Assembly: GCF_900142775.1 (NCBI RefSeq)
Contig: NZ_FRCC01000008.1
Span: forward strand, 124,001-188,000
DNA: 64,000 nucleotides
Source: Flavobacterium flevense
Lineage (GTDB): Bacteria; Bacteroidota; Bacteroidia; Flavobacteriales; Flavobacteriaceae
Reading direction: 5' to 3'
The position numbers were made by a program, and so were the translations under genes. Under the pieces are notes generated by a model. That model saw only the letters and a program-made list of their open reading frames with translations, searched no databases and was not told the origin of the DNA. Numbering within the stretch: the first letter of the stretch is position 1; every line of letters begins with the position of its first letter. This document shows positions 50,992 to 59,786 of the stretch, one piece after another.

Positions 50992-52330
50992 ATCAGAAAT
51001 CAATTATATCAATCTGGCGCTCCTTCATGTGGGGCTGGCGTTTGTTGTTTTTTATATTCCTTTTTTGTCAAAAATATATCCGTTATTAGTTGCTGCTTTT
51101 GGAGGTTATTATATCATTTCTAATAATAATAAAAATAACGAAGTTTTATATGTCTCCGCATATTTAGTAGGGGCAGAGGTTTTTATAAGAATGTCAGGCG
51201 GGAATTTAAATTACGAATATGTCAAAACGGTAGTAGCTTTATTGATGCTTTTGGGTTTTGTATTAAGTGGTTTTTCAAAAAGCAGTATAGTGTATTGGTT
51301 GTACTTTTTGTTGTTAATTCCATCGGTTTTAGTAACGATGAGTAATCAGGAGATAGATGTAGAAATCCGCAAAGCCATTACGTTTAATATTTCCGGTCCG
51401 GTATGCTTGGGGTTGTGTGCTTTGTATTGTTATAAAAGGCAGCTTACATTTAGTCAGTTACAAAATATCGTTGTTCTTTTTGGTTTACCGGTTGTTGCTA
51501 CACTCGTTTATTTGCTGCTGTATAATCCCAGTGTTCGTGATGTGGTAACGGGAACCCAGTCTAATTTTGCAACCTCAGGAGGCTTTGGTCCTAATCAGGT
51601 AGCTACAATTTTAGGATTGGGAATGTTTGTATTCTTCTGTCAGTTGGTTTTTATGTCTAAATCAAAAATGATAGTGGCATTAAATGGTTTTCTTTTTGTT
51701 TTAACAAGTTACAGAGCTATCGTGACTTTTTCCAGAGGAGGCGTAATTACGGGTTTTGCAATGATTGTTTTGGTGCTTATTGCCGCTTATTTATTTAGTA
51801 ATTCATCCGGAAAGAGAAAATTAAAATGGATTGTAGTTGTGAGCGGTATTCTTGCTTTTGCTATTTGGAGTTTTAGTGTGGTTCAAACCAGCGGATTGAT
51901 TAACAAGAGGTATGCTAATCAGGATGCTGCCGGCCGGGAAAAGGAAGACCGTTTGGGAGGTCGTGAAGCGGTGATGGGAACAGAATTGGATCTTTTTAAA
52001 GAAAATCCTATTATGGGAGTTGGTATTGGTTTAGGGAAAATTTTCAGAGAACAGGAAATAGGGCAGGAAGTGGCTTCACACAATGAAATTACAAGATTAT
52101 TAGCTGAACACGGTATGTTTGGGATCTTTATATTAGTTATTCTGTTGCTTACACCACTTATATTATTTATCAATAATTATCAGAATATTTATTTTTTCTC
52201 TTTTTATATTTTTTGGCTGTTAACCATTAATCATGCCGCTATGCGACTGGCAGCACCGGCATTTGTATATGCCTTAACCTTATTAAATATAAGAGTTAAA
52301 CCCGTAGAAAGAGCAGGTAAAACAGCTTAA
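50984..52330 (+). CDS. O-antigen ligase/polymerase (Wzy_C family)
   Basis: Membrane protein of 448 residues with about ten to twelve helices. It has the PF04932 core: TFSRGGVITGFAMIVLVLIA near 249-268 and, in the large outer loop, FKENPIMGVGIGLG and SHNEITRLLAEHGMFGI near 368-384 with the conserved histidine. It either polymerises repeat units or ligates glycan to a lipid or protein acceptor in the periplasm. Last gene of the coupled run before the initiating transferase. Confidence 0.85.
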   Translation: MNKSEINYINLALLHVGLAFVVFYIPFLSKIYPLLVAAFGGYYIISNNNKNNEVLYVSAYLVGAEVFIRMSGGNLNYEYVKTVVALLMLLGFVLSGFSKSSIVYWLYFLLLIPSVLVTMSNQEIDVEIRKAITFNISGPVCLGLCALYCYKRQLTFSQLQNIVVLFGLPVVATLVYLLLYNPSVRDVVTGTQSNFATSGGFGPNQVATILGLGMFVFFCQLVFMSKSKMIVALNGFLFVLTSYRAIVTFSRGGVITGFAMIVLVLIAAYLFSNSSGKRKLKWIVVVSGILAFAIWSFSVVQTSGLINKRYANQDAAGREKEDRLGGREAVMGTELDLFKENPIMGVGIGLGKIFREQEIGQEVASHNEITRLLAEHGMFGIFILVILLLTPLILFINNYQNIYFFSFYIFWLLTINHAAMRLAAPAFVYALTLLNIRVKPVERAGKTA

Positions 52331-52500
52331 ATATCTTAGGTTTTATTTTCTAAATAGTAGTTAAACTGAATTTAAAGTCATTAAAAGGATATGTTATCAG
52401 CCTGAGCAGATAGTTTGTAAACTTGTACTGAAATTATATTTAAAACTCATCAGAGTTGACAATTTTAAGGATAAGAGTTATATTGCTGACAAAAAAAAGA

Positions 52501-53892
52501 ATGCTAAAAGATAAAATACATTTTGAGATTTCCGAAAGGAAAACTATTCTGCATCTTGTAGATGTAGGCTGTATCGTAGTGGCATTGTATGTTTTTGGGG
52601 ATTTCTTTGATTTAACCTATTTAAAATCGACAGTTTCCAATATATTTCATTTGGCAGTTCTTGTTTTTTATCTAAAAGTTATTGGGACAATATTAGAATT
52701 TTATAATCTTCAGGTATCCAGTAATGAATTTCAGGTTATAAAAAGCACTATTTTAACAGTGACTACCACAGTTACCGCTTATTTGTTAACTCCGGTTTAC
52801 ACTCCTGAATTACCTACTAACAGGCTGCAAATTTTAGCATTTTTACTGGTTATTTTCTTTTCGTTACTTTTATGGCGTGTTTTTTATGTGCGGTTTTTGG
52901 CATCCAAAAGATTCCTTCAAAATGCCTTATTAATTTGTGATAACGATCAGCTGGAAGAACTTATTCTGGGATTGGAAAATATTGATCCGCATTATAAAAT
53001 TATAGCCTACGTAAATGATTATCTGGTGATTAGTGAAAACGAGTTTCATTCTTATTTAGATGGTGTGAAAACAAAAGATTTACTTAGTTATGTGAAAGAA
53101 AAGCACATTACTGAAATTGTAATTGGTACTCAAAAACCCGAAAATATTACTACGGAACTCTACCAGCAATTGTTGAAATTATTAGAATCAGGGAAAGTAA
53201 TCCGGGAATATTCTCAGGTCTATGAGGCAAAAACCCAGCGTATTCCGGTACAATATGTAGAACGGGATTTCTATCGTTTTTTCCCTTTCAGCCGTAGCAA
53301 TCAAAACCGTCTGTATTTAGCTATTGTACGAATTTTGGAAATCATGCTTTCGGTTATTGGATTGTTAATCACGCTGGTGCTAATTCCGTTTATTTTTATT
53401 GTAAATGCTTTCGCAAACAGAGGAAGTTTGTTCTATACACAGGAACGAGTAGGGAAGGATGGTGAAATATTTAAGATTTTAAAGTTTCGTACTATGGTCG
53501 AAAATGCTGAAGCAGAAAAAGCTGTTTTTGCTACTTTTAATGACAACAGAATTACTGCTTTTGGGAAATTTATGAGAAAAACCAGAATGGACGAATTTCC
53601 TCAGTTTGCAAACATTTTAAAAGGAGAAATGGCGGTAATAGGACCACGCCCAGAACGTCCTTTCTTTGTGAAAGAAATTGCCGAAATAATGCCTTTTTAT
53701 GAAACCAGACACGTTATTAAACCCGGACTTACCGGTTGGGCACAGGTAAATTACAGTTACGGGGAATCCATTGAAGAAAGTTTAATAAAGCTGCAGTATG
53801 ATTTGTATTATATCAAGCACCGTAGTTTTTTCCTTGATTTCAGTATTACCTTAAAAACAATAACGACTGTTTTATTTTACCGAGGGCAATAA
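52501..53892 (+). CDS. Polyprenyl-phosphate hexose-1-phosphate transferase (WcaJ/WbaP-type)
   Basis: Protein of 463 residues from the ATG at 52501 (a TTG at 52456 is in frame but less likely). Four N-terminal helices (about 15-130) are followed by a CoA-binding-like domain and, after a fifth hydrophobic segment near 280-305, the catalytic sugar-transferase domain: VGKDGEIFKILKFRTMVENA, RKTRMDEFPQFANILKGEM, VIGPRPERPFF and KPGLTGWAQVNY. It starts lipid-linked glycans by adding a hexose-1-phosphate. It is the second initiating enzyme in the window beside the WecA-type protein at 13189. Confidence 0.92.
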   Translation: MLKDKIHFEISERKTILHLVDVGCIVVALYVFGDFFDLTYLKSTVSNIFHLAVLVFYLKVIGTILEFYNLQVSSNEFQVIKSTILTVTTTVTAYLLTPVYTPELPTNRLQILAFLLVIFFSLLLWRVFYVRFLASKRFLQNALLICDNDQLEELILGLENIDPHYKIIAYVNDYLVISENEFHSYLDGVKTKDLLSYVKEKHITEIVIGTQKPENITTELYQQLLKLLESGKVIREYSQVYEAKTQRIPVQYVERDFYRFFPFSRSNQNRLYLAIVRILEIMLSVIGLLITLVLIPFIFIVNAFANRGSLFYTQERVGKDGEIFKILKFRTMVENAEAEKAVFATFNDNRITAFGKFMRKTRMDEFPQFANILKGEMAVIGPRPERPFFVKEIAEIMPFYETRHVIKPGLTGWAQVNYSYGESIEESLIKLQYDLYYIKHRSFFLDFSITLKTITTVLFYRGQ

Positions 53893-53895
53893 TTT

Positions 53896-55038
53896 TTAAA
53901 TAATAATCGGAATGGCTTTTCTGTTTTTTAGTATCAGTTGTATTAAAAAATATACTGAAGTAATTAACAATGGCAATACGATAAATAAGTGTGCTTTGTT
54001 AAGCAAAACAAAGAGATAAACTACCATTGAAAAAAGATTAAATACCGCCAGTCTATACGTCCATATTTTATTTTTCAAACTATAAAATACCACAAGTACT
54101 AACAAAGCAGGATTGAATAAAAGTACATTGTAATTGTTAGCCAGTTCTAAATGATTGGAATAAAAACCCATAAAAATAAAGAACAAGCCCAGCAATCCCA
54201 TTGTACTGAAAAAACTAATATGGATTTCTTTTTTGTTTAAAATCACTAATAAAGCTAAGAAAATCAAATAGGTATAAATGTTATTCCACCAGGAGACAGG
54301 GTGAGTGGGAGCAAAGTGTAAAATGCTGTTATTTTTGGGTGCTAATGGCTGATTTTTATACTTGGTTAATGGTAAACTTTTTTGGAGTTCTGCCGGTAAA
54401 AATATTTTGGTTCCCAATGCGTCTACTTTTGTTCCAAAAATAATACTCGTACCTAATTTTTCATAAAAATGATGGTCAAAATAGGGGAATAAAATACTTC
54501 TGTAAGTAAGATCAGTATCTGTTTTTTTTGAAATTACTGTAGCTCCTAATGTCTTATTGATAATATCCACAACCATCGAAGTACAGTTTTTATCAATAAA
54601 TTTATAGGTATAATGGCTGTCTCCTGAAGCTAAGGATGTATTTAGATTTTCAAAAAGTCGTTGTTTCAACTCCAGAGGAATCTGTAATTCCTGCTCATCT
54701 ACCGAACGATTTTCATAAGCATATTGATTAATGAAATCAGCATAGCGGTTTACAATAGCAAAATACTGAAGGTCGCCTTTGGCAAATTTGGGAACAAAAT
54801 TAGGCGTGTTAAAATCAAATGCGCCATAATTATAAACAGCATCAACAAAATTAACACTGTCTTTTATCCGGATAGCCGTATGTCCAAAAAGAGAATAGGA
54901 TTCGTTCCCGGTACCACATGTAATTACGCTTACCGTAGCATCATTAGATAATTGAATATTTTGTGCACGAACAGTACTGAAAATACTGAAAAAGAATAAC
55001 AGCAATGTCGTTTTTTTTAAAAAGGAAATAGGTGTCAT
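53896..55038 (-). CDS. DUF4105 (Lnb N-terminal-like) exported membrane protein
   Basis: Protein of 380 residues with an N-terminal signal peptide (about 1-25), a periplasmic region with TCGTGNESYSLFGHTAIRIK near 40-59 and NYGAFDFNTPNF near 70, then FIDKNCTSMVVDIIN near 147, and four to five C-terminal helices from about 245. This is the Bacteroidota DUF4105 architecture, whose N-terminal part is related to the periplasmic domain of Lnb lipoprotein acyltransferases. The conserved His and Cys in those segments may be a catalytic pair. It ends three bases from the initiating transferase, convergently. Confidence 0.85.
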   Translation of the reverse strand: MTPISFLKKTTLLLFFFSIFSTVRAQNIQLSNDATVSVITCGTGNESYSLFGHTAIRIKDSVNFVDAVYNYGAFDFNTPNFVPKFAKGDLQYFAIVNRYADFINQYAYENRSVDEQELQIPLELKQRLFENLNTSLASGDSHYTYKFIDKNCTSMVVDIINKTLGATVISKKTDTDLTYRSILFPYFDHHFYEKLGTSIIFGTKVDALGTKIFLPAELQKSLPLTKYKNQPLAPKNNSILHFAPTHPVSWWNNIYTYLIFLALLVILNKKEIHISFFSTMGLLGLFFIFMGFYSNHLELANNYNVLLFNPALLVLVVFYSLKNKIWTYRLAVFNLFSMVVYLFVLLNKAHLFIVLPLLITSVYFLIQLILKNRKAIPIII

Positions 55039-55063
55039 AAAAGAGGTTTTTGCTATTTTTTTT

Positions 55064-55071
55064 CAAAAGTA
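55064..55071 (-). promoter_or_regulatory. Putative -7 box for the DUF4105 gene
   Basis: On the minus strand TACTTTTG (TAnnTTTG) ends 25 bases before the ATG at 55038. No clear -33 element. Confidence 0.4.
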
Positions 55072-55160
55072 TCATTTTTTAACGAGCTTATTTCTTTCTT
55101 ATTTTAAATAATAATGAATAAAATAATCTGTTGAAAATTGATGGAAGAAAAATCGAGGAA

Positions 55161-55193
55161 TTTGAAATAACAAAATGTATTGTATTAAATTTG
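55161..55193 (+). promoter_or_regulatory. Putative promoter of pssA
   Basis: TTTG at 55161-55164 and TAAATTTG at 55186-55193 with a 21-base spacer, a full match to the Bacteroidota housekeeping promoter pattern, 30 bases before the pssA ATG. Confidence 0.7.
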
Positions 55194-55223
55194 CGTAGCT
55201 ATTCCCTAAAATCAAAATAGAAA

Positions 55224-55946
55224 ATGAATATTAAAAAACACATCCCGAACAGCATTACGCTACTGAATCTTTTTTGCGGTTGTATTGCAATGGTTTTTGT
55301 AAGCAAACAAAATTTTGAAATTGCTTTTTTCTTTGTTTTTTTAGGGATTTTCTTTGATTTTTTTGATGGTTTTTTTGCACGTTTATTCAAAGTTACCGGG
55401 GAACTGGGATTGCAATTGGACTCCTTGGCTGATATGGTTACCAGCGGTGTTGTTCCGGGTTATGTCATGTATTTTTTATTAGAAAATAGTCAGCACGAAA
55501 TTTCAAGCAGTTCTTTTTTTCCTTTTTTAGGTTTTGTAATTACGATGGGTTCCTGTTATCGTTTAGCTTTTTTTAATATTGATACTCGTCAAACGGATTC
55601 GTTTATTGGTTTACCAACTCCGGCTAATTCTTTGTTTATATTGAGTTTGCCATTAGTAATAAGCTATTCTGATTCTTTATTTATACTGGAATTGTTAACA
55701 AATCAATGGATTTTGTTACTCATTACGGCTTTCAGTGCTTATATTTTAAATGCCGAAATTCCGTTGTTTTCGTTGAAAATCAAGAAATTTACTTTTAAAG
55801 ATAATGCGCTCCAAATTAGTTTTTTAACCCTTTCGGTTCTGTTATTAGCCTTTTTTCAATATGCCGGAGTTCCACTGGTTATTATAAGTTATGTGTTGTT
55901 ATCTGTTGTGAATAATAGGTTTTCTTTAGATGGCAAAACAAAATAA
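55224..55946 (+). CDS. pssA: CDP-diacylglycerol-serine O-phosphatidyltransferase
   Basis: CDP-alcohol phosphatidyltransferase of 240 residues. The metal-binding signature D-G-x2-A-R-x8-G-x3-D-x3-D is seen in FDGFFARLFKVTGELGLQLD followed by SLADMVTSG near 47-76. N-terminal PNSITLLNLFCGCIA and six or more helices complete the family pattern. It makes phosphatidylserine, the precursor of phosphatidylethanolamine, in the inner membrane. It overlaps the next gene by 17 bases. Confidence 0.93.
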   Translation: MNIKKHIPNSITLLNLFCGCIAMVFVSKQNFEIAFFFVFLGIFFDFFDGFFARLFKVTGELGLQLDSLADMVTSGVVPGYVMYFLLENSQHEISSSSFFPFLGFVITMGSCYRLAFFNIDTRQTDSFIGLPTPANSLFILSLPLVISYSDSLFILELLTNQWILLLITAFSAYILNAEIPLFSLKIKKFTFKDNALQISFLTLSVLLLAFFQYAGVPLVIISYVLLSVVNNRFSLDGKTK

Positions 55947-56793
55947 CAGACGTCGGACTACGACATACAGAAAGCCGAAGAAGAAGTCTTCAGTAGTATT
56001 GAAAAAGACGATTAAAACGGGTGTTATTGTTTTTTTTATAGCTCTTTTTCTTGGAACAGTGTACCATTACAGAGATGGATTAGCTTATTATTTCAGTTTT
56101 AAAACCGATAAGGTTTTAGACAAAGAAGCCAGAGCTAAAAAACTTTCGGATGTACGGAATTATCAGGTTTTAGAAAAAAATGAAGCCAAAGCGATTGGGA
56201 TTGATGTTTCAGAATATCAAGGCGATATTGAATGGGATGCTGTAGAAACTTTAGATAATGATTATAAAATTTCCTTTGTTTTTATCCGTGCTACTGTGGG
56301 TGATGACCGATTAGACAAACGATTTAAGGAGAATTGGCTCAAGGCCAAAGAAAATCAGTTGATTCGGGGTGCTTATCATTACTATCGTCCGAATGAGAAT
56401 TCATTGGAACAAGCCGAACTTTTTATAAAAACAGTCCGCCTTCAAAAAGGCGATTTGCCACCTGTTCTTGATATTGAAAAATTACCCGAAAATCAATCTA
56501 TTGAACGATTAAAAATTGGACTCAGACGTTGGTTGATTGCAGTAGAAGAGCATTATAAAGTAAAACCCATCATCTACACCGGAGAAAGTTATTATGATGA
56601 TTTCCTGAAAGAAGAGTTCTCCGATTATTTGTTTTGGATTGCCAATTATAATTTTTACAGGGAAAAATTAGAAGAAGACTGGCTCTTCTGGCAATTCACT
56701 GAAAAAGCCACTGTTTCAGGTATCAATGGTAATGTAGATGTGAATATTTTTAATGGCGATTTGCAGCAATTACAGTTTATTACTAAAGAATAA
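55930..56793 (+). CDS. GH25-family lysozyme-like muramidase
   Basis: Protein of 287 residues with a very basic N-terminus (NNRRRTTTYRKPKKKS), one membrane helix near 27-47 and a GH25 domain from about 90: AIGIDVSEYQGDIEWDAV, RATVGDDRLDKRF, GAYHYYRPNENS, PPVLDIEKLP with the catalytic acids, and WFWQFT-like WLFWQFTEKATVSGI followed by DVNIFNGD. It probably cuts peptidoglycan between MurNAc and GlcNAc from the periplasmic side of the inner membrane. Translation is coupled to pssA by a 17-base overlap. Confidence 0.9.
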   Translation: MAKQNNRRRTTTYRKPKKKSSVVLKKTIKTGVIVFFIALFLGTVYHYRDGLAYYFSFKTDKVLDKEARAKKLSDVRNYQVLEKNEAKAIGIDVSEYQGDIEWDAVETLDNDYKISFVFIRATVGDDRLDKRFKENWLKAKENQLIRGAYHYYRPNENSLEQAELFIKTVRLQKGDLPPVLDIEKLPENQSIERLKIGLRRWLIAVEEHYKVKPIIYTGESYYDDFLKEEFSDYLFWIANYNFYREKLEEDWLFWQFTEKATVSGINGNVDVNIFNGDLQQLQFITKE

Positions 56794-57030
56794 TTACTTT
56801 ATTTTTTCAATTAGTAATACCATAAAAGCGAAGAATAGCAGTATTCCAATTAAATAAAGTACTGATTTTGGATTGGCGAAATTAGTTGTAAAACCCATCC
56901 ATGCAATTTTTTTAGGAGGAAAAATGCGTTTGTCTTTTGGGTTGTAATAGAAAATTCCATAAATCCAATTGTTTGGATCTTTAGACCATTTTTCTAAAGT
57001 TTCTTTACTTGGGTTATTTGGATCTTCCAT
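56794..57030 (-). CDS. DUF5808-type small membrane protein
   Basis: Protein of 78 residues: PNNWIYGIFYYNPKDKRIFP and GFTTNFANPKS form the DUF5808 core, followed by one C-terminal helix (about 54-75). Function unknown; such domains occur on small membrane proteins in many bacteria. It is convergent with and directly abuts the GH25 gene, and lies 53 bases downstream of lptB on the minus strand. Confidence 0.8.
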   Translation of the reverse strand: MEDPNNPSKETLEKWSKDPNNWIYGIFYYNPKDKRIFPPKKIAWMGFTTNFANPKSVLYLIGILLFFAFMVLLIEKIK

Positions 57031-57083
57031 TTTGTAAAAATTTAATTTTTAACTGCTTTCTAACTTCCAACTTCCCACTTCAA

Positions 57084-57824
57084 TTAAAACTCCAGTTTCT
57101 TTTTTCTTAGTTCGAAATTTTGTCCCAAATACACTCTTCTAACCATTTCGTCTTCTACTAATTCTTCGGGTTTTCCGGCTTTTAAAATTCCTCCTTCAAA
57201 CATTAAGTAGGTTTTATCGGTAATAGCAAGTGTTTCCTGTACGTTGTGGTCTGTAATTAAGATTCCGATATTTTTATTCTTTAACTGGGCTACAATTCTT
57301 TGGATATCTTCCACCGCTACAGGGTCAACTCCGGCAAAAGGTTCATCCAGTAAGATGAATTTAGGATCAGTAGCGAGACAACGTGCAATTTCAGTACGAC
57401 GACGCTCTCCTCCTGAAAGTAAATCGCCACGGTTTGTTCGAATGTGTTCCAGGCTAAATTCGGCTATCAGACTTTCCATTTTTGCAATTTGAGCTTCTTT
57501 AGGCAAATTTGTTAATTGCAAAACACTCAAAATGTTGTCTTCAATACTCAGTTTTCTAAATACTGAAGCTTCCTGAGCCAAATATCCAATTCCCTGCTGG
57601 GCTCTTTTATACATTGGGTAATGAGTAATATCAGTATTGTCCAGATGGATGCTTCCGGCATTAGGTTTTACTAAACCTACAATCATATAAAAAGAGGTAG
57701 TTTTTCCGGCTCCGTTAGGACCTAATAAACCAACAATTTCTCCCTGATTTACTTCGACCGAAATGCCTTTTACAACACTTCTTCCTTTGTACGTTTTTAC
57801 TAAATTATCGGCTCTTAAAATCAT
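57084..57824 (-). CDS. lptB: LPS export ABC transporter ATP-binding protein
   Basis: ABC ATPase of 246 residues: Walker A GPNGAGKTTSF near 35-45, the LptB-typical YLAQEASVFRKLSIEDNIL, signature LLSGGERRR near 135, Walker B ILLDEPFAGVDP near 154-165 and switch histidine TDHNV. LptB powers extraction of lipopolysaccharide from the inner membrane by LptFG. It is downstream of tatC on the minus strand with a 90-base gap holding short inverted segments (GTTGGGTT/AACCCAAC). Confidence 0.95.
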   Translation of the reverse strand: MILRADNLVKTYKGRSVVKGISVEVNQGEIVGLLGPNGAGKTTSFYMIVGLVKPNAGSIHLDNTDITHYPMYKRAQQGIGYLAQEASVFRKLSIEDNILSVLQLTNLPKEAQIAKMESLIAEFSLEHIRTNRGDLLSGGERRRTEIARCLATDPKFILLDEPFAGVDPVAVEDIQRIVAQLKNKNIGILITDHNVQETLAITDKTYLMFEGGILKAGKPEELVEDEMVRRVYLGQNFELRKKKLEF

Positions 57825-57914
57825 CTTAAGTTGGGTTGTTTGAGTATCTGTTCATTAGATTCTTCGACAAATTAACGAATAACCCAACAAACAAATAAAC
57901 ACATTAACAATTTA

Positions 57915-58736
57915 TTATTTTTTTAGCGCTAAGCCTTTTTCTTTTTTCACCACTAAAACAGAAAGAAAGATACTGGCTTCGTAAATTAATAACATTGGGA
58001 TAGCAACAATTGTCTGACTCACCACATCAGGAGGAGTAACTATTGCGGCTATAATTAACACCAGTACAATGGCATATTTTCGGTATGTTCTTAAAAAAGC
58101 AGGAGTTACCAGTCCCAGTTTAGTCAGGAAATAAATGATGATTGGGAGTTCAAAAAATAATCCGCTGGCTATTACTGATGTTTTTACCATCCCGATATAA
58201 GAATCCAAAGTAAATTGGTTAATTACGGTAGGGCTGACAGTAAAAGTTGCGACAAAATTCACTGACATCGGGATCACGACAAAATAGCCGAAAATAACGC
58301 CCATAAAAAACAATAAAGAAGAGAAAAAGATAAATACCTTGGCGTTTTTCTTCTCGTTTTGGTACAATGCAGGACTTATAAATTTCCATACTTCCCATAA
58401 AATATAAGGAAAACTAAGTATGAACCCAAAAAGCATACAAATCCAGATAAAAACATTTACCTGACCTTCCATTTGTGTGTTCTGGATGATAAAAGGCATC
58501 TCGGTAATACAAATACTCTCTGCAAAACCCAGTTGATGTGATAATTCGCAAAAATAAACATAGGTGAAAAAACCAGGCCGGGTAGGTCCAAAAATGACAG
58601 TGTCAAATAAGTAATCACTAATAAAATAGGTTACTATTGCCATTATTATTACTGCGATAGTGCTTCGGACTAATAACCATCTTAAATCTTCAAGATGATC
58701 TAAAAACGACATTTCGTTTGTGTTTTTTTTTGCCAT
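57915..58736 (-). CDS. tatC: Sec-independent (Tat) translocase subunit TatC
   Basis: Protein of 273 residues with six membrane helices. MSFLDHLEDLRWLLVRS near 9-25 is the conserved TatC N-terminus, with the twin-arginine-binding Glu further on, and ILWEVWKFISPALYQNEKK near 120-138 is the F-x-PAL-x2-E motif. It recognises Tat signal peptides and forms the transport core with TatA-type proteins, which are not in this window. Its ATG shares one base with the kdsD stop codon. Confidence 0.95.
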   Translation of the reverse strand: MAKKNTNEMSFLDHLEDLRWLLVRSTIAVIIMAIVTYFISDYLFDTVIFGPTRPGFFTYVYFCELSHQLGFAESICITEMPFIIQNTQMEGQVNVFIWICMLFGFILSFPYILWEVWKFISPALYQNEKKNAKVFIFFSSLLFFMGVIFGYFVVIPMSVNFVATFTVSPTVINQFTLDSYIGMVKTSVIASGLFFELPIIIYFLTKLGLVTPAFLRTYRKYAIVLVLIIAAIVTPPDVVSQTIVAIPMLLIYEASIFLSVLVVKKEKGLALKK

Positions 58737-59701
58737 TATAGAATTCCTTCTTTTAGTATGTCATGTAAATGTAACACTCCTTTGTATTCCTCATTATCAA
58801 TAACAATAAGTTGGGTGATAGAGTGGTTTTCCAAAATTTGTAAGGCGTCGATTGCCATAGTGTCTGATGAGGTTGATTTAGGATTTTTGGTCATGATATC
58901 TTTTGCAGTTAAATCTGTAAAAGAATCTCTGTCATTCAGCATTCTTCTAATATCACCATCCGTAATAATTCCTACTACTTTGTTGTTTTCTACAACCGCT
59001 GTTACACCAAGTCTTTTTTCGGATATTTCAAAAATAACTTTTTTTACAGCTGTATCCGGACTTACTGTTGGTTTTAAACTGTGCTCGATCAAGTCTTTTA
59101 CCCGGAGTAAAAGTTTCTTGCCAAGCGCTCCTCCCGGATGGTATTTAGCAAAATCTTCTGCTTTAAAATCACGCATTTCCATTAAACAAATAGCTAGTGC
59201 ATCGCCCATTACTAATTGAGCAGTAGTACTGTTTGTAGGAGCTAAATTAATAGGGCAGGCTTCGGCGGCAACTGTGGTGTTTAAAACGTAATCTGATTGT
59301 TGGGCTAAAAATGAACTGCTGTTTCCGCTGATTCCTATTAACTGATTTCCATCTCTTTTTAACAGCGGAATAAGTGCTTTGATTTCGGGACTGTTTCCGC
59401 TTTTAGATATGCAGATAATAACATCGTCTTTTTGAATCATTCCCAAATCACCATGGATGGCTTCGGCGGCATGAAGAAACATCGAAGGTGTTCCTGTAGA
59501 ATTGAATGTAGCTACCATTTTCTGACCGATGATGGCGCTTTTTCCAATCCCGGTAACCACCAGCCGACCTTTGGATTGAAAGATAATTTCTACAGCTCTG
59601 GAAAAATTTTCATCTAAGTAGTCAATTAGTTTTACAATTGCTTCACTTTCAGATAATATGGTTTTTTTGGCAACAGCCAATATATTTTCTTTGGATATCA
59701 A
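58736..59701 (-). CDS. kdsD: Arabinose-5-phosphate isomerase (KdsD/KpsF)
   Basis: SIS plus tandem CBS protein of 321 residues. SIS motifs VVTGIGKSAIIGQKMVATF, GTPSMFLHAAEAIHGDLGMI and CISKSGNSPEIKALIPLLK are followed by PGGALGKKLLLRV and two CBS repeats from about 200 on. It converts ribulose-5-phosphate to arabinose-5-phosphate for Kdo synthesis. The start is set at the TTG at 59701: the frame runs back to a TTG at 59758, but that overlaps the predicted -7 box TAAATTTG at 59756-59763 and adds an atypical N-terminus. Confidence 0.9.
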   Translation of the reverse strand: MISKENILAVAKKTILSESEAIVKLIDYLDENFSRAVEIIFQSKGRLVVTGIGKSAIIGQKMVATFNSTGTPSMFLHAAEAIHGDLGMIQKDDVIICISKSGNSPEIKALIPLLKRDGNQLIGISGNSSSFLAQQSDYVLNTTVAAEACPINLAPTNSTTAQLVMGDALAICLMEMRDFKAEDFAKYHPGGALGKKLLLRVKDLIEHSLKPTVSPDTAVKKVIFEISEKRLGVTAVVENNKVVGIITDGDIRRMLNDRDSFTDLTAKDIMTKNPKSTSSDTMAIDALQILENHSITQLIVIDNEEYKGVLHLHDILKEGIL

Positions 59702-59717
59702 AACAGAATGTTTAAAA

Positions 59718-59748
59718 TTTGTGTGTGTAAAAGAAATTTGTATCTTTA
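59718..59748 (+). promoter_or_regulatory. Putative recQ promoter
   Basis: TTTG at 59718-59721 and TATCTTTA at 59741-59748 with 19 bases between, 38 bases before the recQ ATG. The -7 box differs from TAnnTTTG only in the last base. It overlaps the divergent kdsD leader. Confidence 0.5.
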
Positions 59749-59755
59749 TGTGATG

Positions 59756-59763
59756 CAAATTTA
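59756..59763 (-). promoter_or_regulatory. Putative -7 box for kdsD
   Basis: TAAATTTG on the minus strand, about 55 bases before the TTG start chosen for kdsD. The kdsD and recQ promoters would lie back to back within 50 bases. Confidence 0.45.
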
Positions 59764-59786
59764 TACAAAATACCAGATAATAAAGA

